From contig NZ_JAHOEA010000057.1 of the NCBI RefSeq assembly GCF_019127135.1, positions 1 through 20,791 of the forward strand: 20,791 nt of DNA, given 5' to 3'. Below, piece by piece: positions 6,502 through 14,223 of the stretch; within the stretch, counting starts at the first letter, position 1, and each line of letters opens with the position of its first letter. The DNA comes from Segatella copri. GTDB taxonomy: Bacteria > Bacteroidota > Bacteroidia > Bacteroidales > Bacteroidaceae. The position numbers and the translations under genes were made by a program. The notes under the pieces are model-generated. The model saw nothing but the letters and a program-made list of their open reading frames with translations. It had not been told where the DNA came from and ran no database searches.

Positions 6502-9500
6502 TTAGAATGTGATATTTATACCAAAAACAAACTGCTTGTAAGTTGGGAAAGTATCTGAGCCACCCATTTCTGGATCTGTACCTTTCAACTTACTGTCCAT
6601 AGCGAAAATCCAAGGATTGTAGGCAGTAAAATAGAAACGGCACTTCTCCATAAGCGCATGCTTAGAGATGCTTTTTGGAAGTGTATAACCCAATGTGATG
6701 TTCTTTATCTTGATGAAAGAACCATCATACACATTGATGGCTGTATTGCCAATCGTTTGGTCGTCACCACTACCAGGGCGTGGATAATAAGCACCTTGGT
6801 TTTCTTCTGTCCAATAGTCTATACCTGAAATTTGATTTGTACCAATTCCAGACTTAGCTGTATATGAACCGAGCATTTTGCTATAGATAGTCTGACCGAA
6901 ACGTCCCATTGCATAGATAGTCAAGTCGAAGTCCTTATAGACGAAAGTATTGTTAAGACCAATAATCCAGTTAGGATTCTCGTGTCCCAATACCTGACGG
7001 TCATCCTGGCTGTACTTATGCGCACCTCCGTCACCATTGCCATTTTCGTCAAATTTCTCAATCGTCTCAACCTTTACCCATCCAGGTTTCACGCCATACT
7101 TATCAAGTTCTTCCTGTGAAGCATCAGTACCCCAGATGCCAGCATACTTGTAATCGTAGATAGCATGAATAGGCTTACCCACGAAAAGATTCTCTGAAAT
7201 CAAGTCACCATTAGGTAAGCTCTCGATTTTTTCCTTGCTCCAAGTTCCTGTCAATGTGGTATTCCATTTGAAGTCCTTGGTAACGATGTTGCGGCTGTTG
7301 ATGGTGAACTCCACACCCTTGTTGCTAGTCTTGGCAATATTTTCCCAGCTAGCCAAAGGAGAGCCCCAGCCAGTGCTGCCACTTGTTACAGGCATAGTAC
7401 GCTTGAAGAGCAAACCACGTGTTTTAGTGGTGAAGAAATCCAAACTGCCATCAAGACGTCCTTTGAGTACAGCCATATCTATACCGAAGTTCCAATTATA
7501 AGATTTTTCCCATCCCAAAGAAGGACTACCATAGGTACCGGTATATTGAGTGAACGGCACCATGTTGCCATTTATAGTGATGCCGGCAGAAGTGTATTTA
7601 TAGGCATTTGTTTGTGTTGAATAAGCACCTACGCCACCAGAATTACCTGTAATACCTGCACCCACTCTGAGTTTCAAGTTGTCAAGCCACTTTTCTGAGC
7701 TTTTCATGAAACTTTCGTCTGACACGCGCCAAGCTAATGCTCCTGCAGGGAATGAATCCCATTTCTTACCTGGAGAGAAGAATGACACACCGTCCCAGCG
7801 ATTTGAGAAAGTGAAGAGGTACTTACCTTTATAGGAATAATTAAATCGTAAGGCGTATGACATTTTTTGGGTGGTTGTCAGTCCTGACTCTACACGTTGG
7901 CTATTGGCTGCTAACAAACGCCAATACTTCCATATGTCCAAATCCTGGCCACTACCATCTGCATTTGTATATTCATTAGAATTCTTCTGCCAAGAAGTAA
8001 CGCCTGTAACACCAAAGTTATGGTCATTAGCAATGCTGAAGTTGTATGAAAGAATATTCTCCCATGTATAACTATAACTGTCTGAGTTTTGTATCTGTGC
8101 GTGAGGCGAACCTGCATATGTAGGTCTGTTGGCATGACACAAATTGCCCCAATATGTACCCTGGCGGCCATGACCTAACGAACCATTAAGTTGAGTACGG
8201 TAAGACAATCCCTTGAAAGGAGTAATCTCTGCATAACCAATTGCATTGATATAGGTATATCGATTATTATTGTCATACTGATTCTTGATATAATCGCCCA
8301 TAGGAGAGTATTGGTTATTGATATACTCAGAGTTATACTCACCAAATTCATCAAAGACATCACCAAGAGGAAAAGCCCTCAATGCTCCTGTGAATGTCTT
8401 GTTGTCGCCGCGATTACGGATGCTATAGTTGAGATTGGTCGACACACCAGCCTTAAACCAGTCAAATACCTTTTGATCGATGTTCAAACGTACAGAATAT
8501 TTGTTGAGTTTCTCATTAGACAGTAATCCTTGGTCACGGTTATACACCAATGAAGCGTACACATTTGTCTTGTCAGTTCCACCCTGAATGGAAAGTGAAT
8601 ATTTTTGAGTCGTAGCTCTATTATCCATAGCCTGATCTACCCAGTCTATCCATTTTCCTGCATTATAAGCATCTACATAATCCTGGTTACCACCGAAGAG
8701 GTCTGAAACGCTCGCTGGAGCTACGCCATTTTTATATTTATACGCCTCTGTATAATAATTAACCCATTCTTCACCAGTCATGCCACTCTTGTACTCAGGA
8801 GAACCACTCCAACCATAGAAAGCGTCAAAATTAACCTTTGTCTTGGAATTCTTCGCTCCACGCTTGGTTGTTATAATGATGACACCATTGGCACCTGCTG
8901 AACCATAGATGGCGGTAGATGAAGCATCCTTCAATACATCGATGCTCTCTATATCGTTAGGGCTTATGTCATCATAGCTTCCAGGCAGTCCGTCGATAAT
9001 AAACAAAGGACTGTTATCGCCATAGATAGAACGAGAACCGCGAAGCAAAATATTTACTCCGCCACCAACCTGACCACTGGATTTTGTAATATCAAGACCT
9101 GCGATTTTACCTTGCAAAGCCTCCATTACGTTGGAAGTAGGAGCCACTACTACATCTTCATTCTTAACGGATACTACAGAACCTGTCAAGTCACGTTTTT
9201 TCTGTGTACCGTAACCTACAACAACCAACTCCTCAAGACCTATAGCATCAGGCTCCATCTTGATTCCCATATTTTGCTTGGCAGAAACAGTAAGAGTTTT
9301 ATAACCTGTGTAACTGATTTCCAAGACTGTACCAGCAGGTACGTTTACAGAAAACTTGCCATCCATGTCAGTAATGGCACCGACACCACTACCTTTCTTT
9401 TTGATGGTTACACCAATCATCGGCTCACCAGTCTCATCAACAATAGTACCATTGATGGAGTTTGACTGCTGTACTACAGAAAGAGGTGTTTGAATTCCTC

Positions 9501-9609
9501 CTTGAATTTTACCTGCCATCATAGTTGTTGGAGTCAACAAGATAGTAGAAACCAACATTACCTTAGAGGTAATTCCTGAGATAGCGCCAGGATTTTTCAA
9601 TTTCTTCAT
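6502..9609 (-). CDS. SusC/RagA family TonB-dependent outer-membrane transporter
   Basis: A 1035-aa TonB-dependent receptor that imports oligosaccharides or peptides together with the adjacent SusD-like protein. In order: a signal-like N-terminus (MLVSTILLTPTTMMA), a carboxypeptidase-regulatory-like domain (about 52-120, NGTIVDETGEPMIGVTI), a TonB-box region (LEELVVVGYGTQKKRDLTG), then the plug with the SusC signature (DIESIDVLKDASSTAIYG, GANGVIIITTKRG), then the barrel. It ends in FGINITF, with the terminal aromatic typical of outer-membrane barrels. There is no N-terminal secretin (STN) domain, so it is not the anti-sigma-signalling type. The start at 9609 was chosen because the MKK signal start follows directly. 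No regulator gene is adjacent. Confidence 0.96.
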   Translation of the reverse strand: MKKLKNPGAISGITSKVMLVSTILLTPTTMMAGKIQGGIQTPLSVVQQSNSINGTIVDETGEPMIGVTIKKKGSGVGAITDMDGKFSVNVPAGTVLEISYTGYKTLTVSAKQNMGIKMEPDAIGLEELVVVGYGTQKKRDLTGSVVSVKNEDVVVAPTSNVMEALQGKIAGLDITKSSGQVGGGVNILLRGSRSIYGDNSPLFIIDGLPGSYDDISPNDIESIDVLKDASSTAIYGSAGANGVIIITTKRGAKNSKTKVNFDAFYGWSGSPEYKSGMTGEEWVNYYTEAYKYKNGVAPASVSDLFGGNQDYVDAYNAGKWIDWVDQAMDNRATTQKYSLSIQGGTDKTNVYASLVYNRDQGLLSNEKLNKYSVRLNIDQKVFDWFKAGVSTNLNYSIRNRGDNKTFTGALRAFPLGDVFDEFGEYNSEYINNQYSPMGDYIKNQYDNNNRYTYINAIGYAEITPFKGLSYRTQLNGSLGHGRQGTYWGNLCHANRPTYAGSPHAQIQNSDSYSYTWENILSYNFSIANDHNFGVTGVTSWQKNSNEYTNADGSGQDLDIWKYWRLLAANSQRVESGLTTTQKMSYALRFNYSYKGKYLFTFSNRWDGVSFFSPGKKWDSFPAGALAWRVSDESFMKSSEKWLDNLKLRVGAGITGNSGGVGAYSTQTNAYKYTSAGITINGNMVPFTQYTGTYGSPSLGWEKSYNWNFGIDMAVLKGRLDGSLDFFTTKTRGLLFKRTMPVTSGSTGWGSPLASWENIAKTSNKGVEFTINSRNIVTKDFKWNTTLTGTWSKEKIESLPNGDLISENLFVGKPIHAIYDYKYAGIWGTDASQEELDKYGVKPGWVKVETIEKFDENGNGDGGAHKYSQDDRQVLGHENPNWIIGLNNTFVYKDFDLTIYAMGRFGQTIYSKMLGSYTAKSGIGTNQISGIDYWTEENQGAYYPRPGSGDDQTIGNTAINVYDGSFIKIKNITLGYTLPKSISKHALMEKCRFYFTAYNPWIFAMDSKLKGTDPEMGGSDTFPTYKQFVFGINITF

Positions 9610-9904
9610 AATTGATTCTTTTAGGTTTGTTTTTTTATGTTTTAATCTAACTTCATAAATAGTCTGTTCCCAATCATCTGTATCGTGATGTTAGTATACT
9701 GCTACAAACAAATAAGATTATCATAAAGACGAAAAGAATCCCAATATTGTAATCACCTTCATTGAGATTTGTTTTTTGGGTGCCTGATAAAATTTAAGTG
9801 TTCAATCTGATAGGACTGCCAGTTTGATATTCCTCTATATGGTTCTATATCTATACGTTATATGCACATGTTTCTTGCACAACAGAAATGTTGCAGACAC
9901 GAAA

Positions 9905-9948
9905 TAGGAGATATAAATACCTATGATAAGTGTTTTCCTCCTACTTGA
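9905..9948. repeat. Hairpin repeat B, upstream of susC
   Basis: Same orientation and architecture as 4615-4656: TAGGAGAT at the left, ACCTAT in the loop, CCTCCTACTYGA at the right. Together the two copies bracket the susC-susD pair. B lies about 300 bp upstream of the susC start. Confidence 0.55.
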
Positions 9949-10019
9949 TATCGACTTCTGATGATGATTTTGTGTTTAACTTATACTATACTTGTGCTTA
10001 AAACTTGTTTTCTATTACT

Positions 10020-10041
10020 AATTGTGTTAAAATTGTGTTAA
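10020..10041. repeat. Two direct 11-bp repeats upstream of the cassette promoter
   Basis: AATTGTGTTAA occurs twice in tandem, ending 12 bp before the -33 element at 10054. The spacing of one helical turn suggests a regulator site on one face of the DNA. Confidence 0.4.
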
Positions 10042-10053
10042 TATTAAACTTGG

Positions 10054-10086
10054 TTTGCGTATGTATTAATATTTTTTATATATTTG
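10054..10086 (+). promoter_or_regulatory. Consensus Bacteroidetes promoter
   Basis: TTTG at 10054-10057, a 21-bp spacer, and TATATTTG at 10079-10086, a perfect TAnnTTTG. It drives the plus strand toward the 179-aa gene, with transcription expected to start near 10093. Confidence 0.75.
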
Positions 10087-10092
10087 CATCTC

Positions 10093-10334
10093 GAAAAATG
10101 GGAGGAGGATAGAATTAACCGGCCTTAGATACTGAAAAACGCATCTTTCGGTCATTTTATAAACTTAAATACTCAACAAAAGGAAAAATGACGTAGAATC
10201 GGTCCCACACCTCACGATAAGAGGCGATCACCAGCACTCCAGCCTGCTTACGCCCTCATAAATTGTTAGCGCAAACACTCATACTCTGCTATAATGAGGC
10301 AAGAAACTTAAAACAACTACAATAATAATACAAT
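10093..10334 (+). promoter_or_regulatory. Long 5' leader of the 179-aa gene
   Basis: About 240 nt of leader with higher G+C than the upstream intergenic DNA. It contains a small hairpin (CCTC-ACGATAA-GAGG near 10212-10226) within a larger imperfect GGT...ACC pairing, and CTCAT...ATGAG arms around GTTAGCGCAAAC (10267-10278). No known riboswitch class is recognised. The length and structure suggest RNA-level control or a small RNA, which is inference. Confidence 0.35.
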
Positions 10335-10874
10335 ATGAAAGAAAACTTAAGTACGCGAATCAAGCGTAATCTGTCGAGGATAAAGGCACTATATATTTTT
10401 ATAACAGATGTCTATTTAAGTCTGGACAGTGAGTTTATTGTAAATTATATGGAATCTAAAAGCATAATAATCATGAGTGATAATAGAACAATCGAATTGC
10501 ACGATAATGCAACGTATATTGAAAATTATGGTGATGGACCTAAGAAAAAGGAAGAAAAGGTAAAGTCAGAAGAGAAATTCCGTCCGCTGCCAGAATCTCT
10601 TGCTAATCCTCAGGGGTTAATGGTTCTCTCCAGTTTGGCGATACATGGCTTTCTTGATGAGCATTTCCAGCCTAAGGGTCTCTCTGTAACTAAAACTGCA
10701 GTTCTCGCATTCCAGATTTCTACCAAACTCGGCATACAGAATGTATGGGTAGTGTTCGGTACCTTTTGGAATATTGACAAGGAGAATCTTCGCTCTGCCT
10801 ATAATAAAGGGATGGACCAGCAACAGATGTCTGGATTTATCGGAGAAACTGCTAAATCGATAAACGTCTGTTAG
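10335..10874 (+). CDS. Hypothetical protein of the accessory cassette, 179 aa
   Basis: Family not recognised. The first 46 residues are basic and partly hydrophobic; then MSDNRTIELHDNATYIENYGDG begins what looks like the true domain, followed by a Lys/Glu linker (KKKEEKVKSEEK) and a compact C-terminal half (NPQGLMVLSSLAIHGFLDEH ... FGTFWNIDKENLRSAYNKGM). An alternative start is the ATG at 10473 (residue 47), which would give a 133-aa protein. I keep 10335 because it follows an AT-rich leader typical of this group. There is no signal peptide. It precedes the palindrome array and may encode a regulator of the cassette, which is inference from position only. Confidence 0.6.
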   Translation: MKENLSTRIKRNLSRIKALYIFITDVYLSLDSEFIVNYMESKSIIIMSDNRTIELHDNATYIENYGDGPKKKEEKVKSEEKFRPLPESLANPQGLMVLSSLAIHGFLDEHFQPKGLSVTKTAVLAFQISTKLGIQNVWVVFGTFWNIDKENLRSAYNKGMDQQQMSGFIGETAKSINVC

Positions 10875-10916
10875 CTAGTTTGTTATGCGTAGATGATAAC
10901 GTTTCGTAATTTAATT

Positions 10917-10952
10917 CGTACCTGGTACGCGTACCAGGTACGTACCAGGTAG
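10917..10952. promoter_or_regulatory. Triple GTACCWGGTAC palindrome array (probable operator)
   Basis: Three 11-bp palindromes start at 10918, 10931 and 10942 (the last ends in G instead of C). The first two together form a perfect 26-bp palindrome (10917-10942). The array sits from about -67 to -32 of the promoter at 10970, covering the place where the -33 TTTG should be. This is the geometry of a repressor or activator site, read by an unknown factor; the Bro/KilAC protein of the same cassette is one candidate. Confidence 0.65.
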
Positions 10953-10969
10953 GTTTCAGCATCTTGTTG

Positions 10970-10977
10970 TACCTTTG
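10970..10977 (+). promoter_or_regulatory. -7 promoter element of the primase operon
   Basis: TACCTTTG is a perfect TAnnTTTG. No TTTG is found 19-21 bp upstream, where the third GTACCAGGTA copy lies instead. It would start transcription near 10984, about 98 nt before the ATG at 11082. Confidence 0.6.
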
Positions 10978-11018
10978 CCCCCGGAATTCAGAACCAACGT
11001 GGTCTGAGTTTCGGGGGC
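10977..11018 (+). terminator. GC-rich hairpin, terminator/attenuator overlapping the promoter
   Basis: GCCCCCG...TTCAGAACC pairs with GGTCTGAG...CGGGGGC around AACGT, and TTTTGTG follows. For transcripts arriving from the 179-aa gene it would act as a terminator. Transcripts starting near 10984 would lack the outer left arm and keep only the inner TCAG/CTGA stem, so they could escape it. Confidence 0.6.
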
Positions 11019-11081
11019 TTTTGTGTATAGGCACATCAACCGTTGTGGGAGCGCCCAACTCTTAAAAAAGGAATATTGAAA

Positions 11082-11594
11082 ATGAAAGTAATGAAACCTT
11101 TTTATTTTACTCATTCGCAGTACGGAAAACTGAGGGTGGTGGTGATTGGAGGCAAAATCTATTACTGTCTGATGGATGTGAAGAAGATTTTCAAGAAGTC
11201 GGTACAGAAACTCTATGAGACGATTGCTGACTCGGAGGGGGAACTGAAAAATCTGAACATCGTGATGATGAAGAATATGAAAATCAAGTATAACCTCTTC
11301 TTCGAAAACCAGGAAATGGGGAAGGAAGAAGCGGAGGCTGAGAACGTGAATGCGGATATCAACTTCTGCGATGAACAGCTGGTGAAGGACCTCGTTGACA
11401 GGCATGTTGCTGCCGAGAAGATTGCGGCAAAATGGGTAATAGGGTTCGTCAAGAGCAGACTGAATGATGCCGAGAATGCTTCGCTCTTCGAGGCGAACGG
11501 GGTCGACGAGATTTCTGATAACTCGCTGATTCTGCCTATCAATGTAAGTTATGGTAGCGGGTATATCATGATTAACAGCGAAGTGTTCGATTAA
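11082..11594 (+). CDS. Divergent Bro-N-like protein, 170 aa
   Basis: The ATG at 11082 is preferred over an upstream TTG at 11043. The N-terminus (FYFTHSQYGKLRVVVIGGKIYYCLMDVKKIF, residues about 7-37, given as two blocks: FTHSQYGKLRVV and YYCLMDVKKIF) lines up with the Bro-N start of the antirepressor at 14865 (FENPEFGKIRTL and LFCAKDLCDIL). This suggests a Bro-N-like DNA-binding fold. The rest, with an acidic middle (EEAEAENVNAD) and a helical C-terminal half (VDRHVAAEKIAAKWVIGFVK), is not recognised. It lies 18 bp upstream of the primase gene, in one operon. A role as a cassette regulator or DNA-binding accessory to replication is inferred. Confidence 0.6.
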   Translation: MKVMKPFYFTHSQYGKLRVVVIGGKIYYCLMDVKKIFKKSVQKLYETIADSEGELKNLNIVMMKNMKIKYNLFFENQEMGKEEAEAENVNADINFCDEQLVKDLVDRHVAAEKIAAKWVIGFVKSRLNDAENASLFEANGVDEISDNSLILPINVSYGSGYIMINSEVFD

Positions 11595-11612
11595 TAAAAA
11601 GATGGAGGTAAA

Positions 11613-14210
11613 ATGGAGATAGTACATGTAGTGGCAATTAATCCTTATCGTAAGGGAAATAAGGGAAAAGTTTTTTCCTATCACATGGATACTTATGATA
11701 AGGTGATTGAATCGGCTGCCGTTAAAAAGATGATTCTGCAGATTCGGGGTGAATTGCCGATTGACGGAGTGGATTTGAACGATGCGCAGGCGGTGAAGAA
11801 GGCGCAGGAGAGGCTGAAAAGCGAGCTGCCTTTCTTCTGTCCGCACTACGGCATGTTCAGGAATAATGTGCGCAGACAGGAGAATGCGATGCCGGAAAGC
11901 TTTCTCTTCCAGACGATTATCGATGTGGATGATAAGGAGTATGTGGAAAAGGCGATTGAGAAGGCGCGCGAGCTGAACTGCTCTTCGGGGATATGGAACG
12001 GCTCGTTGCTGCATCTCTGCTATAGCGCCAGGAAGAAGCTGCATATCGGGATTAGAATGCCGATTGGGATGACCATCGAAGAGACGCAGAAGGCGTATTG
12101 TGAGGCACTGGGCGTGCCTTATGATGAGAGCTGCATCACACCTGAGAGAATGATTTTCCTGACGGATAAAGACTCGGAAATCTACCGGTCTAAAATGTGG
12201 TGCGCAGTGCTGCCGGAGAGCGAGATACAGGCTCGCAGACAAGCGTTCCTTAATCGTGGGCTTACCGTGGACGGAAGGGGGAATGCAAAAGTTAATAGTT
12301 TACAGTTAACAGTTAATAGTAATAGTAATGTTCAAAACAATAGACTTTCGGGCAATCGTGGCGATTATGCTGCTCCTGCTGGCACTGCTGTTCAGCCTGC
12401 CCAATCTGGTAATAGCAATCATGCTGATGATTCTTATCTCGGGAATCCTGGAGGCAATTATGGCACTGGTGAACTGGGGGAAGCCAGCGAGAAGAATCTG
12501 ATAGCCTTTGATCTGTTCGTTCAGTCGGCAGGGCTTGAAGGGATGGCGATAGATACTGTCGGGTCTCGGCACTCTTCGCTGCTCGCCATCATGAGTGCCG
12601 GCGCTTCGAGGGTGATGAGCGAGGAGGAATTGATGAAGGTGGTGAGGACGAAAATGCCAAGCTACTATCAGGAGGATGATTGCCATCAGCTGATACATGA
12701 TTTCTATGCGAAATATGCTGACAGCTGCAAGCCGATGTCGAGGGATATAATAAGGGTGAATGCGCTGGCGGAAAAACAGGCCAGCCAACAAGTTAATAGT
12801 TTACAGTTAACAGTTAATAGCCCTAACGCAAATCATGCAGTTCAAAGTTCATATCTCCAAGTTCAAAGTAGCGACGAGGATTATCCTGACCCGCCGGAGA
12901 TGCCGGAGAAACTGCCGAAACTGGTGGAACTGCTGATATCTCGGACACCGGAGATTTATAAGCCGGCTGTGGCGCACGCTATCTTCCCACCGCTCGCTAC
13001 ACACCTCTGGCAGACGAGCTTCCGATATATTGATAATGTAGTGCATGAGGCTACATTGTCTACGTGTTTGCTTGCCGGTACGGGTGCAGGTAAATCATCT
13101 GTTAATAAGCCGATTAACTATATTATGGAGGATATTCGAAAACGGGATGCCGAGAATCTGAAACGTGAGAAGGAATGGAAGGAGGAGATGATACGCAAGG
13201 GTGCCAATAAGGACAAACGCAAGCGACCGGACAACCTCGTTATCCAGGAGATTGATGCTGATATGACCAATCCGGCATTCGTGATGCGTACCGCTGAGGC
13301 GCAGGGACGATTTCTTTACACTTCGCTCAATGAGCTGGACCAGTTTGATGCTCTGAAGGGTACCGGAAACCAGCATTTCCGTATCATGTGTCTTGCCTCA
13401 GATAGCGACAACCAGTACGGCCAGACTCGCGTGGGCATATCGAGCGTTACGGAGCGTGTAACCATCCGATTCAACTGGAACGCATCTACCACCATCCAGA
13501 AAGGACAGCATTACTTCTCAAAAGTTTTGACAGATGGTCCGATAAGCCGCATCAATTTCTGTACCATTCCGGAGCGTGAAATCGGTGATGAAATGCCTGT
13601 CTTTGGCGATTACGATGATGCTTACCGTGAGGCACTGAAGCCTTATATCGAGAATCTGAACAACGCCAGGGGACTGATTGACTGTCCTGAGGCATTCCAG
13701 CTTGCCCTTAAACTGAAGGATGAGAATGCTGAGTTCTCGCGTCTCTCTCAGGACCGGGTTTACGAGAATCTTTCTTTCCGTGCCAACGTCATCGCCTACC
13801 TGAAGGCGTGTGTGCTGTATGTGGCGAACGGTTGCAAATGGGAACCGGAGATTGACGAGTTCATCCGCTGGAGCGAGCGTTACGACCTCTACTGCAAGAT
13901 GCGATTCTTTGGTGATGCCATCAAGAGGGCGAACTTTTCGAACGAGAAATCGAGCAAGCGTGGACCGGCAAATCTGTTGCAGCAGTTGCCTGATGTCTTT
14001 AATTTCCAGCAGGCAGAATATCTCCGCTCGCAGTTGGGCATGGACAAGAAGGGCACTCCTTCTATGTTGCGTAATTGGGTGAACCGAAACTATATCCGGA
14101 AGATTCCGCCTAAGGGTGTAACGGGTGACGTAATCAGTATTCAGTTATTCAGTTTTGAAAAGCTACGTAACCGCAAGGATGGTAAAGAGGTAAAAATATT
14201 AGAATCTTAA
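11613..14210 (+). CDS. BT4734-like primase domain plus DUF3987 ATPase/helicase-like protein (VirE family)
   Basis: This 865-aa protein combines a VirE N-terminal/BT4734-like domain (about 40-200) with a DUF3987 ATPase-like half (about 440-840). The first part shows the three marks expected for archaeo-eukaryotic-type primases: D104-x-D106 in TIIDVDD, H144 in KKLHIG, and D185 in IFLTD. The second has a clear Walker A, G489-TGAGKS495, and a Walker-B-like LYTSLNELD ending at D576. Known relatives are replication proteins of Bacteroidetes mobile elements, so a primase-helicase role in element replication is likely. Three segments encoded by 7-bp repeats interrupt it: VNSLQLTVNS twice (near residues 227-236 and 394-403) and SIQLFS near the end. 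The linker between the domains is low-complexity. Confidence 0.85.
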   Translation: MEIVHVVAINPYRKGNKGKVFSYHMDTYDKVIESAAVKKMILQIRGELPIDGVDLNDAQAVKKAQERLKSELPFFCPHYGMFRNNVRRQENAMPESFLFQTIIDVDDKEYVEKAIEKARELNCSSGIWNGSLLHLCYSARKKLHIGIRMPIGMTIEETQKAYCEALGVPYDESCITPERMIFLTDKDSEIYRSKMWCAVLPESEIQARRQAFLNRGLTVDGRGNAKVNSLQLTVNSNSNVQNNRLSGNRGDYAAPAGTAVQPAQSGNSNHADDSYLGNPGGNYGTGELGEASEKNLIAFDLFVQSAGLEGMAIDTVGSRHSSLLAIMSAGASRVMSEEELMKVVRTKMPSYYQEDDCHQLIHDFYAKYADSCKPMSRDIIRVNALAEKQASQQVNSLQLTVNSPNANHAVQSSYLQVQSSDEDYPDPPEMPEKLPKLVELLISRTPEIYKPAVAHAIFPPLATHLWQTSFRYIDNVVHEATLSTCLLAGTGAGKSSVNKPINYIMEDIRKRDAENLKREKEWKEEMIRKGANKDKRKRPDNLVIQEIDADMTNPAFVMRTAEAQGRFLYTSLNELDQFDALKGTGNQHFRIMCLASDSDNQYGQTRVGISSVTERVTIRFNWNASTTIQKGQHYFSKVLTDGPISRINFCTIPEREIGDEMPVFGDYDDAYREALKPYIENLNNARGLIDCPEAFQLALKLKDENAEFSRLSQDRVYENLSFRANVIAYLKACVLYVANGCKWEPEIDEFIRWSERYDLYCKMRFFGDAIKRANFSNEKSSKRGPANLLQQLPDVFNFQQAEYLRSQLGMDKKGTPSMLRNWVNRNYIRKIPPKGVTGDVISIQLFSFEKLRNRKDGKEVKILES
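12290..12319. repeat. In-frame 7-bp-unit repeat within the primase gene, copy 1
   Basis: Four degenerate GTTAATA-type 7-mers plus flanking bases, 30 bp in all, identical to 12791-12820. It encodes VNSLQLTVNS. Confidence 0.85.
12791..12820. repeat. In-frame 7-bp-unit repeat within the primase gene, copy 2
   Basis: Exact 30-bp match to 12290-12319, in the same reading frame, 501 bp apart (a multiple of three). It is followed 19 bp later by a second repeat type. Confidence 0.85.
12840..12867. repeat. GTTCAAA-type 7-bp repeat within the primase gene
   Basis: Four units: GTTCAAA, GTTCATA, TCTCCAA, GTTCAAA. It is translated as part of VQSSYLQVQSS. It is the complement type of the TTTGAAC repeats found between genes near 20042 and 20487. 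Confidence 0.7.
14133..14153. repeat. TTCAGTT-type 7-bp repeat at the 3' end of the primase gene
   Basis: ATCAGTA, TTCAGTT and ATTCAGT in series, encoding part of ISIQLFSF. Sixteen bases recur in inverted orientation at 1-16. Confidence 0.55.
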
Positions 14211-14223
14211 TGGAGTTTGAGTT

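Larger units (their letters stand above)
9610..10053. other. Intergenic region between divergent susC and the accessory cassette
   Basis: About 440 bp of AT-rich DNA without a supported gene. It must hold the minus-strand susC promoter, but I find no perfect TAnnTTTG there; the nearest is a 7 of 8 match reading TTTGTTTG around 9704-9711 on the minus strand. The susC leader would then be about 90 nt. Repeat B (9905-9948) and an 11-bp direct repeat (10020-10041) also lie here. Confidence 0.5.

Noticed and set aside
10956..12242. 428-aa minus-strand ORF opposite the Bro-N-like and primase genes
   Set aside because: Histidine- and arginine-rich reverse reading of two supported genes and their promoter; no family signal.
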